A stretch of 29,559 nucleotides of DNA from Bacilli bacterium (GTDB taxonomy: Bacteria; Bacillota_I; Bacilli_A; RFN20; CAG-826). The DNA is taken from positions 1 through 29,559 of the forward strand of contig JAFZRR010000061.1 of NCBI GenBank assembly GCA_017619815.1. The letters are read 5' to 3'. Both the position numbers and the translations under genes were made by a program. A model generated the notes under the pieces. The model worked only from the letters and a program-made list of their open reading frames with translations. It searched no databases and was not told the origin of the DNA. Shown one piece after another: positions 1 to 7,480 of this stretch (position 1 is its first letter; every line of letters starts with the position of its first letter).

Positions 1-1
1 C

Positions 2-1975
2 GAAACCCTCATCAATAAAAAGAAAGAGGAAGAAGCTCCTGAATTAGATCAAAAAGATATTGAAAAGGTCACAAACGCGACAGCGAAAGTCGGTACCGCA
101 GTGACAACAACCGCGGCTGTAGTGACAACTGCCGTCGTCGCTGTTGTCGGTGTTGATTTGGCGACCCATGAATTAATCAATGAGCCAGTTCCTACAATAT
201 GCCAAATTGTTGAGGTTATACCGACCACGAACACAATTTCTTTTTCAATTAAAATTGGAGACACAGCTAGTGAATCGTTAAGCGAAGAAACCGGAAAAGA
301 ATGTGAGCTCATTGTTGAACTCACATGTGACTACTACGAGACCCAAAGCATTGAAATCCATAATTATGGTTATCAATCTTATACTTTTGATAATCTTGCC
401 GAAGATACTGAATATACAATTGATGTAGTTCAGTATTCTCTTTTAGAATTTAGAAAATCTGTTTTATCTGATGGTGAAAAAGCCGAAGAACCAACAAGTA
501 TTAAAACCTTGCCTGGCGAGAGATACACTAACAGCATATCTTTAGATATTGAAGTCAATCCATTAGGAACAGACTATTACTATTCCACAATTGAATATAA
601 GAATACGTTAGGCATTAACTTATTTAACTATTGTGTTGAAGTCTTTAATGAAGATCCAGAGCATAACGGTGAAATGATGGCGTGGGCTAATTTGAACTCT
701 GATGACCCATTCTCCAGACAACGCCTTGAATGGTCCAACTTTAGTGGTATTGATTCTGAACCATATTTCGCCTTAGTGGCGACCACAGATGATCAAAACT
801 ACATTTCCACGCATCAAGGCAACAATACTTCTGGTAGACCAGAAGATGAGATGGAAATCATTTTGTTCTCACAAAGAATAAATATCGAAAATCTTGATAG
901 ACCAGAATTACCAATTACCGAAAATAGAATATTCGCTCAAAGAATTTGGTCTGAAGAAAATAGTGTTAATTATTATCGTTTCTATTTTGCTACACCAGAA
1001 CCAGAAGGTACTTATGAACAATTAATAGTTTCAATTACCAATACAAGAGATTCTTCAACAGTTAGTTCGTCAATGCACACTGCAGGTACAACTAAAACCA
1101 TGAATACACCTCTCGATTTCGATTTGAACTTCGGCAGTTCTGGAGAATACGAAACATTTAATATTTCCGTAAGAGGCTTATCACATCGTCAAGAAGATGT
1201 CGACCAATGGAACGCTGATAATCCAAACCCAGCTTCTGGTCCAGCAACCACAGATGGTGGTGTGGATGTCACAATTTGTAGTGAAACGATTAATTTCGAC
1301 AAGATTGAAACAATCATCGATCAATATGAACCAGTTATTAATAATGTGAGTTTCTTAGAAGTTGCCACATTTGAAAATCCATCAAGATTAGGAATTATCA
1401 TTGATAAGACTGACCCTGGTTATCACCTTCAATCCTATAGCATTCTTATTAACGATTATGAATATAACATCGCTTCTGATGAATATACAGACGACTATTA
1501 TATAGTCGAAGGTGCAGAAGACCTCATTGGTTCCAGTGATGTAATGAATTATACGTTATATGGTATGAGCGATTATGGCATGAGTTATAACCGCGCACAA
1601 AAAGTTGAACTATATGATGGAGAAGATGACTTCTCAGAAATGGAACCAACATACATTCAAGGATGTGCTGATTTAAGATACATCAATGGTGGGGATCAAT
1701 ATTATTTGTCATTCTCAATTTATTATGAAGGTAGTGAATCATTCAATTATTTTGTCCTTTATATTTGTGATTTAGATGGAAACGTTATTGTTGAAGGCGA
1801 AGGCGATGATGCTGTTGAATATCAATTCACACAAAACGCAACTGATTCAGATGCAACCACAACCGTTCCACAACTACAAGGTAATTACATAATTAGAACA
1901 TGTGGTTATAACTATTACGAACAAACGCTTTATACCGAAATTGTTGATTTCGGAAATATAGAACTTTCAGTTTAA
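2..1975 (+). CDS. Membrane-anchored surface protein with fibronectin-like repeats (5' end missing)
   Basis: The frame is open from the left edge, so the start lies outside the window. The GTG at 101 is an internal Val codon, not a convincing start. The visible protein begins with a charged Lys/Glu-rich stretch (window residues 1-24). An Ala/Val/Thr-rich hydrophobic segment follows (about 26-52), then roughly 600 residues that are acidic, rich in Tyr/Asn/Thr, and read like repeated beta-sandwich modules. One stretch near 330-440 (YTFDNLAEDTEYTIDV) has the classic end-of-FN3-domain pattern. This suggests a short cytoplasmic tail, one membrane span and a long extracellular stalk. No LPXTG motif or C-terminal anchor is seen. 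I do not recognise a named family, and adhesion or a cell-surface role is inference. It ends 20 bases before mscS, whose ribosome site lies in the gap, so the two are probably co-transcribed. Confidence 0.7.
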   Translation, partial: ETLINKKKEEEAPELDQKDIEKVTNATAKVGTAVTTTAAVVTTAVVAVVGVDLATHELINEPVPTICQIVEVIPTTNTISFSIKIGDTASESLSEETGKECELIVELTCDYYETQSIEIHNYGYQSYTFDNLAEDTEYTIDVVQYSLLEFRKSVLSDGEKAEEPTSIKTLPGERYTNSISLDIEVNPLGTDYYYSTIEYKNTLGINLFNYCVEVFNEDPEHNGEMMAWANLNSDDPFSRQRLEWSNFSGIDSEPYFALVATTDDQNYISTHQGNNTSGRPEDEMEIILFSQRINIENLDRPELPITENRIFAQRIWSEENSVNYYRFYFATPEPEGTYEQLIVSITNTRDSSTVSSSMHTAGTTKTMNTPLDFDLNFGSSGEYETFNISVRGLSHRQEDVDQWNADNPNPASGPATTDGGVDVTICSETINFDKIETIIDQYEPVINNVSFLEVATFENPSRLGIIIDKTDPGYHLQSYSILINDYEYNIASDEYTDDYYIVEGAEDLIGSSDVMNYTLYGMSDYGMSYNRAQKVELYDGEDDFSEMEPTYIQGCADLRYINGGDQYYLSFSIYYEGSESFNYFVLYICDLDGNVIVEGEGDDAVEYQFTQNATDSDATTTVPQLQGNYIIRTCGYNYYEQTLYTEIVDFGNIELSV

Positions 1976-1995
1976 AAATTAGGAGGAACTGAATT

Positions 1996-3114
1996 ATGAA
2001 AAAAGAAGAAAGAAAGCCACAAGACACCAAGAAGCTTGTTATTAGCATCGTCTTGTGGACACTTGGCGGCATCGCAGTACTTCTCGTATTGTTCTGGGAC
2101 GTGATGTTCCAAGATGAAAGCATGAAGCTATTTAATTGGGACACGGGAGAAAAAATAATTGACTCAGTGACCGGCTTGGAAAAACCATTGATTTTGCATG
2201 GCTTTGAAGCTATGGGCCAATGGTTTTCTCATAACTATGCAACACTTATATTCACAATAGTGGCTGCCGGTGTAGTTATCTTACTCGTTGCAGTGCTTAG
2301 CTTTATTGGCAGCACTCTTAGAGTGAAGAACAAAAAGGTCGCTACAACCTTATCATTGGTATTCTCATTCTTAAAATGGGGCATCATCGTTGCAGGTGTT
2401 GTTGTCATTTTAACAAAATGGATGCCTGGTCAAATGAAAGCCATCATTGCCAGTATCGGAATCATTGCTCTTATTATTGGTCTTGGCTGCCAAACACTTA
2501 TTAGCGACGTCGTCGCTGGCATCTTCTTGGTGGCCGATAACGCCTTTGAAGTTGGCGATATCGTTGTCATTGATGACTTCCGTGGTACCGTGACTGAAAT
2601 CGGCTTAAAAACCACAAAACTCGAAGATACAGGTGGAAACGTCAAAGTTATTTCCAATAGCTCCATCCATACATTAGTTAACTTAACAAACGCTTTGTCA
2701 TTAGCGATTGTTGATATTTCTATTCCTTACGAAGAAAATTTGGCTCGTACAGAAACCTTATTAGTCGAAAGACTAAAAGATATGCATAAACGCGTGAATG
2801 GTATCGTTGAAGGTCCATATTATAAAGGTGTCGAAGATATGGGGGATTCCGCAGTTATCTTAAGAGTCATGGCGAAAGTCAAAGAAGAAGATCGTTTCCA
2901 AGTCACAAGAGATATGAAACGTGACATTTACATCTTCTTAAATGAAAACGCAATTACTGTCCCATATCCACAACTCACAATCACCCAAGGTCCAAATCCT
3001 GCTGACCATCCAGAATGGGTTGATAAAGAGAAAGAAGAAGCGAAAGCTCAAAAAGAAATCAAAAAGCAACAAGAAGAAAGCAAAAACACCGATCAAGTTA
3101 ACGACGTCAAATAA
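1996..3114 (+). CDS. MscS-family mechanosensitive ion channel
   Basis: This small-conductance mechanosensitive channel opens on membrane tension and releases solutes after osmotic downshock. The 372-residue protein has hydrophobic spans at about 13-34, 82-106 and 118-141, then the pore helix at about 148-182. The family core follows, including GLGCQTLISDVVAG (162-175) and the beta domain with FEVGDIVVIDDFRGTV (184-199) and VISNS (218-222). This core is diagnostic of MscS. The C-terminal 30 residues are Lys/Glu/Gln-rich and probably disordered. A clear ribosome site (aggagg, about 1981-1986) precedes the ATG. There are four predicted spans rather than the three of E. coli MscS, as in several YkuT/YnaI-like homologues. 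The first loop (about 38-80) is long and probably extracellular. The family call is firm; the subfamily is not. Confidence 0.93.
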   Translation: MKKEERKPQDTKKLVISIVLWTLGGIAVLLVLFWDVMFQDESMKLFNWDTGEKIIDSVTGLEKPLILHGFEAMGQWFSHNYATLIFTIVAAGVVILLVAVLSFIGSTLRVKNKKVATTLSLVFSFLKWGIIVAGVVVILTKWMPGQMKAIIASIGIIALIIGLGCQTLISDVVAGIFLVADNAFEVGDIVVIDDFRGTVTEIGLKTTKLEDTGGNVKVISNSSIHTLVNLTNALSLAIVDISIPYEENLARTETLLVERLKDMHKRVNGIVEGPYYKGVEDMGDSAVILRVMAKVKEEDRFQVTRDMKRDIYIFLNENAITVPYPQLTITQGPNPADHPEWVDKEKEEAKAQKEIKKQQEESKNTDQVNDVK

Positions 3115-3185
3115 TTTGTTCCTCCTTTAAATATCGTTAAAAGTAGGGATAAATTCTATAACCTATTTTTGACACAAAAGTCCAC

Positions 3186-3818
3186 ATGAAACGTTATAAA
3201 CTTTATCTATTTGATTTTGATGGCACATTGCTCAACACAATGTCCGCTTTAGAATACGTTTTCACCGTCGGATATGAACACGTCGGAATTAAATTTGATC
3301 CAAAATACACCGTGGAATTTGCTCGCATTCCTTTAAGTGAAGGATATCAGAAACTCCATGGAGACCCAGACAAATGGCTCGATTTTGTGAATTATATTCA
3401 GAAAGCGTTAGATTTCCCTAAGGCCATTGAAGCAAATACGCCTTATGAAGAATCTCTCGAATTTATGAAATATTTAAGGGATAACAAGATCCACGCTGGT
3501 ATTGTCACAAGCAACAAAACCACTCATGTCAAAGACGTCTTAAAAGTCTTCGATATTCCACTAGATACATTCGATATCTATATGGGCAATCAAGAGTATA
3601 AGAAATTTAAACCACATCCTGAACCAGTTCTCATGGCTATTAAAGCTAGTGGTAAGGACTATAAGTTAGAAGACGTGGTGTATGTGGGTGATGGTATGAA
3701 CGATGCCTTATGCGCTATTAACGCAGGTGTCGGTGCGGTTCTTATTGACCGTAACAACGAATTCCCAGATTCTCCACAATATACGAGAATCCGAAACTTA
3801 AACGAATTGTTTAAATAA
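3186..3818 (+). CDS. HAD-superfamily phosphatase, phosphoglycolate phosphatase-like
   Basis: This is a cytoplasmic haloacid-dehalogenase-type phosphohydrolase of 210 residues. All four HAD motifs are visible: motif I DFDGTLLNT (nucleophile D10, acid/base D12), motif II TSN (T108), motif III Lys in KFKPHPEP (about K142) and motif IV GDGMND (D169, D173). A helical cap lies between motifs I and II (about 20-85), the arrangement of the Gph/PpaX/PgmB group. The substrate cannot be read from the sequence; phosphoglycolate, pyrophosphate and sugar phosphates are all possible. No Shine-Dalgarno sequence is seen before the ATG, but the first strand and DFDGT motif allow no later start. An intrinsic terminator follows directly. 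The gap from mscS is 71 bases, so the gene may have its own weak promoter (tataac at 3157). Confidence 0.88.
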   Translation: MKRYKLYLFDFDGTLLNTMSALEYVFTVGYEHVGIKFDPKYTVEFARIPLSEGYQKLHGDPDKWLDFVNYIQKALDFPKAIEANTPYEESLEFMKYLRDNKIHAGIVTSNKTTHVKDVLKVFDIPLDTFDIYMGNQEYKKFKPHPEPVLMAIKASGKDYKLEDVVYVGDGMNDALCAINAGVGAVLIDRNNEFPDSPQYTRIRNLNELFK

Positions 3819-3820
3819 TT

Positions 3821-3847
3821 AAGGCGATTGAAAAATCGTCTTTTTTC
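3821..3847 (+). terminator. Intrinsic terminator after the HAD gene
   Basis: A 9-bp stem (aaggcgatt / aatcgtctt, with one G-U pair) and a GAAA loop are followed directly by a T-run. It lies 3 bases after the HAD stop codon. Confidence 0.85.
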
Positions 3848-3922
3848 TTGGCCTAGTCTACCTTTTATTTGTCTTTTTATACCTAAAAATATTGACCTTA
3901 AAAAAATTATTTAATTTTTTTA

Positions 3923-3952
3923 TTTACAAATAGGCCATTTCTGTGGTATGTT
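3923..3952 (+). promoter_or_regulatory. Promoter of the Sel1-repeat gene
   Basis: A TTTACA box (3923-3928) is followed after 18 bases by an extended -10 (TGg-TATGTT, 3944-3952). Transcription would start near 3959, and the gaggtga ribosome site begins at about the same place, so the leader is very short. It lies between the upstream terminator and the gene. Confidence 0.6.
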
Positions 3953-3971
3953 AAACTCGAGGTGATTTAAT

Positions 3972-4796
3972 ATGCTCGAAAAACAAGAACTTGATGCTCT
4001 CATCACGAAAGCGGATCAGAGCGACGTTAAAGCCATGATCAAACTTGCTGAACATTACCGCAGCGAGGGTGATTTTGACAAAGCTTTCAAATACATCCAC
4101 AAAAGCTCTCTTTATCAATCTCCAGAAGGTGAGAGAAAACTCGGTTATTATTACGAGAAAGGCATTGGATGCGATAAGGACATGGTGAAAGCCAGACAAT
4201 ATTACGAATTAGCGGCGATGCATGGTGATATCAAAGCGAAATATAATATTGGTCTTTATTACTTCAAAAACAAACAATATCCGCAAGCACTTAACTTAGT
4301 GAAAGAAGCTGCAGATCTCGGTAATGGTAAAGCTTGTGCTTTACTCGGCTATTTCTATGAACACGCAGTCGGAGGACAACAAGATTATGTTTCCGCTCGT
4401 GAAGCATACTTAAAAGCCTTAGATTTAGGTGAAAAGGATATTTACCACCGTTTAGGCATTTACGCTTATTACGGATATGGCCAAGAACAAAACTTTGAAG
4501 AAGCTTTCAATTACTTCTATGCCGGTGCGCAAGAAGGTGAAACTAACTGCTATTATTTCCTTGGTGTCCTTTATTCTAAAGGAGAAGGTGTCCAAAAAGA
4601 CCAATCTCAAGCTTTGTATTGGTATCAACAAGGCGCGAATAACGGTGATATCAAAGCCATGTATAACTTATCCATTTATTACGAAAATGGTATCTATGTC
4701 ACAAAAGATTTAGATAAAGCCAAATACTGGTTAGAAAAATCCGCAGAAGGTGGATTCGATTTAGCAATCAATAAATTACAAATTCAGAGTCTTTAA
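3972..4796 (+). CDS. Sel1-repeat (TPR-like) protein
   Basis: This 274-residue protein consists almost entirely of about seven Sel1-like repeats of roughly 36 residues. The repeat signature LGYYYEKGIGCDKD...A..YYELAA.HGD..A recurs, for example at about 57-85, 117-150, 154-188, 190-225 and 226-262. Such repeats form a curved helical scaffold that binds other proteins or peptides. There is no signal peptide or membrane span, so a cytoplasmic adaptor is likely. The ATG follows a gaggtga ribosome site. The ASCH gene starts 1 base after its stop and is probably translationally coupled. The partner protein cannot be identified from sequence. Confidence 0.9.
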   Translation: MLEKQELDALITKADQSDVKAMIKLAEHYRSEGDFDKAFKYIHKSSLYQSPEGERKLGYYYEKGIGCDKDMVKARQYYELAAMHGDIKAKYNIGLYYFKNKQYPQALNLVKEAADLGNGKACALLGYFYEHAVGGQQDYVSAREAYLKALDLGEKDIYHRLGIYAYYGYGQEQNFEEAFNYFYAGAQEGETNCYYFLGVLYSKGEGVQKDQSQALYWYQQGANNGDIKAMYNLSIYYENGIYVTKDLDKAKYWLEKSAEGGFDLAINKLQIQSL

Positions 4797-4797
4797 T

Positions 4798-5136
4798 ATG
4801 AATATTTATGAGATGAATCTTCATAATGAACCCTTTGACCTCATTTTAAGTGGACGTAAAACCGTAGAAATGCGTCTATCAAAAAACGGTCGAGAGAATA
4901 TTCAAAAAGACGATGTTATCGTATTCACTAATAAAGATGGGAAGAAACTTAAAGTTCTTGTTCTAAATATAATTAAATTCCCCACCTTTAAAGAACTATA
5001 CGATTATTACGACAAAGAAAAACTTGGTTATGGCCAAAACGAAGATGCTAGTCCGGACGATATGCTCAAATATTATTCAAAAGAAGATATCGCTAAATAT
5101 GGTGTCTTAGGTATTGAAATCAAACTAACAAAATAA
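4798..5136 (+). CDS. ASCH-domain protein (putative RNA-binding or RNA-modification domain)
   Basis: This 112-residue protein matches the ASCH fold. It opens with MNIYEMNLHNEPFDLILSGR, where the region leading to KTVEMRL (about 22-28) is the typical 'F..I..G.KT.E.R' start of the family. It continues with DDVIVF and ends with a GVLGIEIKL strand. ASCH domains belong to the PUA-like superfamily and are thought to bind RNA or act on modified nucleosides; some are N4-acetylcytidine amidohydrolases (YqfB type). The equivalent activity here is possible but unproven. No ribosome site is evident, and the start lies 1 base after the Sel1 stop, which suggests coupled translation. A 144-base gap with the rimP promoter follows. 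Confidence 0.8.
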   Translation: MNIYEMNLHNEPFDLILSGRKTVEMRLSKNGRENIQKDDVIVFTNKDGKKLKVLVLNIIKFPTFKELYDYYDKEKLGYGQNEDASPDDMLKYYSKEDIAKYGVLGIEIKLTK

Positions 5137-5163
5137 AGATTTATATATTTTTATAAATAATTA

Positions 5164-5191
5164 TTGAAATAGTGGGGTTAGGTGCTATAAT
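5164..5191 (+). promoter_or_regulatory. Strong promoter of the rimP-nusA-infB-rbfA operon
   Basis: A -35 box TTGAAA (5164-5169) is followed after 16 bases by a perfect TATAAT (5186-5191), with an extended -10 TG at 5183-5184. The predicted start is near 5198, giving a leader of about 83 bases before rimP. Confidence 0.8.
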
Positions 5192-5197
5192 CATACT

Positions 5198-5261
5198 GCG
5201 TTTTGAAAGAAACGCGCTATACTCTTTAACAAGAGTGACCGAGAGGCCACTCTTTGTTTTT
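5198..5261 (+). promoter_or_regulatory. Attenuator-like leader of the rimP-nusA operon
   Basis: The leader holds three possible hairpins. The first is 5198-5215 (gcgttt/aaacgc). The second is 5221-5236 (actctt/aagagt, loop TAAC). The third is 5231-5254 (aagagtg..cc / gg.cactctt, GAGA loop, one A-C mismatch), followed by TGTTTTT. The second and third share bases 5231-5236 and cannot both form. The third looks like an intrinsic terminator with an interrupted U-tract, and the second could act as anti-terminator. As I recall, NusA controls its own operon in Bacillus subtilis through termination in the leader. A similar role here is inference. Confidence 0.6.
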
Positions 5262-5280
5262 AAAGGAAAAGGAGGAAGAT

Positions 5281-5730
5281 ATGGAATTAGAACAATTAAT
5301 CAGATCTAAGCTTCAAGAAATCGGTTATGAATTAATTTCAATTAATTCCAGTGTCGAAAAAGGTGAACACTTATTATCCATCGTCGTGGATCGTGTGGCC
5401 CCAATTGATATGGACGCCATCGTGGAAGTGAGCCATGTTCTTAATGCTTATTTAGATGAACTCAATCCATTTGAAAACTCCTATACCTTAGATATTTCTT
5501 CCTTAGGAGCGGAAAAACCTCTTAATAAGGACAAATTAGGCGATTACGTGAATAGATACGTCCACGTCCACTTAGTTAATCCAATTGCAGGAGAAAATAT
5601 CTACGAAGGCACACTGGTGGGCCAAGATGAAGAGAAAATCACTTTGGAATATAAAGTGAAAACCAGAACAAAAGTGGTTGATATAACAAAATCGAATATA
5701 TCAAAGATACGTTTAGCAATTAAATTTTAA
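5281..5730 (+). CDS. rimP: Ribosome maturation factor RimP
   Basis: RimP assists assembly of the 30S subunit. The 149-residue product is close to the family's usual 150-156. It shows the N-terminal helix and GYELISI strand, DRVAPIDMDAIVEVS (about 38-52), the conserved YTLDISSLGAEKPL (about 73-86; usually SSPGxxRPL) and a C-terminal Sm-like barrel. I chose the ATG at 5281 because an excellent ribosome site (ggagga, 5271-5276) precedes it. An upstream in-frame TTG at 5254 falls inside the leader hairpin and was rejected. nusA follows after 14 bases, and this pairing is near-universal in bacteria. Confidence 0.96.
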   Translation: MELEQLIRSKLQEIGYELISINSSVEKGEHLLSIVVDRVAPIDMDAIVEVSHVLNAYLDELNPFENSYTLDISSLGAEKPLNKDKLGDYVNRYVHVHLVNPIAGENIYEGTLVGQDEEKITLEYKVKTRTKVVDITKSNISKIRLAIKF

Positions 5731-5744
5731 GGAGAATTTATTTT

Positions 5745-7424
5745 ATGGCTATTAACGGAAAGGTATTCCTTGAAGGCTTAAATGAGTTAGAAGCTAGCAA
5801 GGGTATTAGTAAAGAAGTCATCATTGCTGCATTAAAAGAAGCGATGACTAAAGGTTACAAAAAGCAAATCGGTGCTACTGAAGAAGATGACTGTGTCCGA
5901 GTCACCATCGATCCCGAAAATGGTACTATCGACATGTACCAAATCAAAAAGGTTGTCAAAGAAGTCGAAGATGATTTCTTAGAAATCAGTGTCGAAGACG
6001 CAAATGCTTTAAAAGATGGCAAAAAGTATAAAGCTGGCGACGAATTAATTATTCCATCATCCCCAGAAGAATTAACCAAAGCTATCGCTATGAGCGTCAA
6101 GAGCATCTTAAAACAAAAGCTCGCTGAAGCGGAAAAAGATGTCTTATACGAAAACTTCAAAGACAAAATCGGTACCATGATTACCGGTAAAGTCGAAAAA
6201 GCTGATGAACGTGGCTTAACAATCAATATTGGTAGAACAAGCGTTTACTTACCTCACAAACAAATGATTGGTGATGAAAAGTTCAACGTTGGTGAATCTA
6301 TCAAATTATTCGTCAATAACGTCGATAGTGGTACAAAAGGTGCTCACATCGTTGTTACACGTTCTGGTGAAGGTTTCTTAAAGTGCTTATTTACTGAAGA
6401 AATTTCTGAAGTCTATAACGGCACGATTACCATTAAAGGTATCGCTAGAGAAGCTGGCGAAAGAAGCAAGGTAGCAGTTTATACAGATGACCCAAATATC
6501 GATCCTGCAGGTGCATGTATCGGTCCTAACGGTTCTAGAATTCAAAAAGTCGTCGGTCAATTAGGCAACGGACAAGCCAAAGAAAAGATTGACATTATCG
6601 CTTATAGCGATGTTCCAGGATTATTCATCATGGAAGCTTTAAAACCAGCCCACGTTGTTGGTATTAAAGTCGACGAAGAAAAGAAATCAGCATTAGCCAT
6701 TGTTAAAGATGACTCATTCTCTTTAGCAATCGGTAAGAAAGGTGTTAACGTCCGTTTAGCGGTCAAATTAACAGGCTATAACATCGATATCAAGACTGAA
6801 ACAGTCGCCGCGGAAGAAGGTATTGAATTCCAAACACTCGAAGAATTACAAGCTCTCGACACCGAACTCAAAGCCAAAGCCGCATACGAAAAACTCGCTG
6901 CACAATTCAAAGCACAAGAAGAATCTCAAGTTTCTGTCTTACCTGGTTTACCAGAAGGCTATGTCGCTCCACAAGATCGTACATATGAAGCCGAAGATGA
7001 TAACTCTGAACTTCAAGAAGCTTTAGAACAAGAAACAGTGAAAGAAGAAGTCAAAGTCAGTAAGAAAGTTGAAGAAAAACCAGTTGAATCCGCTCCAGTG
7101 GTGGAAGAAAAACCAGTGGAAGTTGAAGTGAAGAAAGAGGTTAAAACAACAACTTCTCTTGAAGACCTTGAAAAATCACTTTCTGAAGAAAGCAATAAAC
7201 AAAATGCGAAGAAAGACCGCCGCAGCAATAAGAAAAAGAAAGAAGAACAAACCGAAGAATCTTCTAAAGGCGCACTCGACACATCTAGCGCTGCTCGTAT
7301 GTCCATCTACACAGAAGAAGAACTCCGTGAAATGGAAAAAGAAGATCAAGAGCAAGAAGACGATTACGAAGACGAAGTCGATTACGACGAATACGATGAT
7401 TACTACGATGACGATAATCGCTAG
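5745..7424 (+). CDS. nusA: Transcription termination/antitermination factor NusA with a long acidic C-terminal tail
   Basis: NusA binds RNA polymerase and nascent RNA and modulates pausing, termination and antitermination. The 559-residue protein has the N-terminal polymerase-binding domain (about 1-130), an S1 domain (about 140-200, GTMITGKVEKADERGLTINI) and two KH domains (about 225-365). The KH region includes DPAGACIGPNGSRIQKV and FSLAIGKKGVNVRLA. After about residue 395 comes an extra segment of some 160 residues. It is rich in Glu, Lys, Val and Pro, with repeated VEEKPVE units, and ends in a run of Asp/Glu/Tyr. Bacillus NusA stops near residue 370, and some Mollicutes proteins are similarly long. 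The start follows aaggag (5729-5734). A 56-base gap leads to infB; ylxR and ylxQ, usual in that position, are absent. Confidence 0.96.
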   Translation: MAINGKVFLEGLNELEASKGISKEVIIAALKEAMTKGYKKQIGATEEDDCVRVTIDPENGTIDMYQIKKVVKEVEDDFLEISVEDANALKDGKKYKAGDELIIPSSPEELTKAIAMSVKSILKQKLAEAEKDVLYENFKDKIGTMITGKVEKADERGLTINIGRTSVYLPHKQMIGDEKFNVGESIKLFVNNVDSGTKGAHIVVTRSGEGFLKCLFTEEISEVYNGTITIKGIAREAGERSKVAVYTDDPNIDPAGACIGPNGSRIQKVVGQLGNGQAKEKIDIIAYSDVPGLFIMEALKPAHVVGIKVDEEKKSALAIVKDDSFSLAIGKKGVNVRLAVKLTGYNIDIKTETVAAEEGIEFQTLEELQALDTELKAKAAYEKLAAQFKAQEESQVSVLPGLPEGYVAPQDRTYEAEDDNSELQEALEQETVKEEVKVSKKVEEKPVESAPVVEEKPVEVEVKKEVKTTTSLEDLEKSLSEESNKQNAKKDRRSNKKKKEEQTEESSKGALDTSSAARMSIYTEEELREMEKEDQEQEDDYEDEVDYDEYDDYYDDDNR

Positions 7425-7480
7425 TATTTAATCGACAAATGCTCTTTGAGCATAAATAGTAAGAAAGAAGAGGTGTTAAT

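Noticed and set aside
101..103. GTG at 101 as the start of the first gene
   Set aside because: The frame is open upstream to the window edge with sensible charged sequence, and no ribosome site precedes the GTG.
3169..3200. Perfect TTGACA (3169-3174) followed by TATAAA (3195-3200) at the HAD gene
   Set aside because: Transcription would start inside the coding region, after a start that the DFDGT motif requires, and the 20-base spacer is too long.
5254..5280. Upstream TTG start for rimP
   Set aside because: It lies in the leader hairpin and T-run. The ATG at 5281 has a strong ribosome site and gives the normal family length.
7013..7306. Antisense open frames over nusA, infB, ftsK and others
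   Set aside because: They mirror the biased codon use of the sense genes, have low-complexity Ser/Leu-rich products, lack ribosome sites and match no family I recognise.
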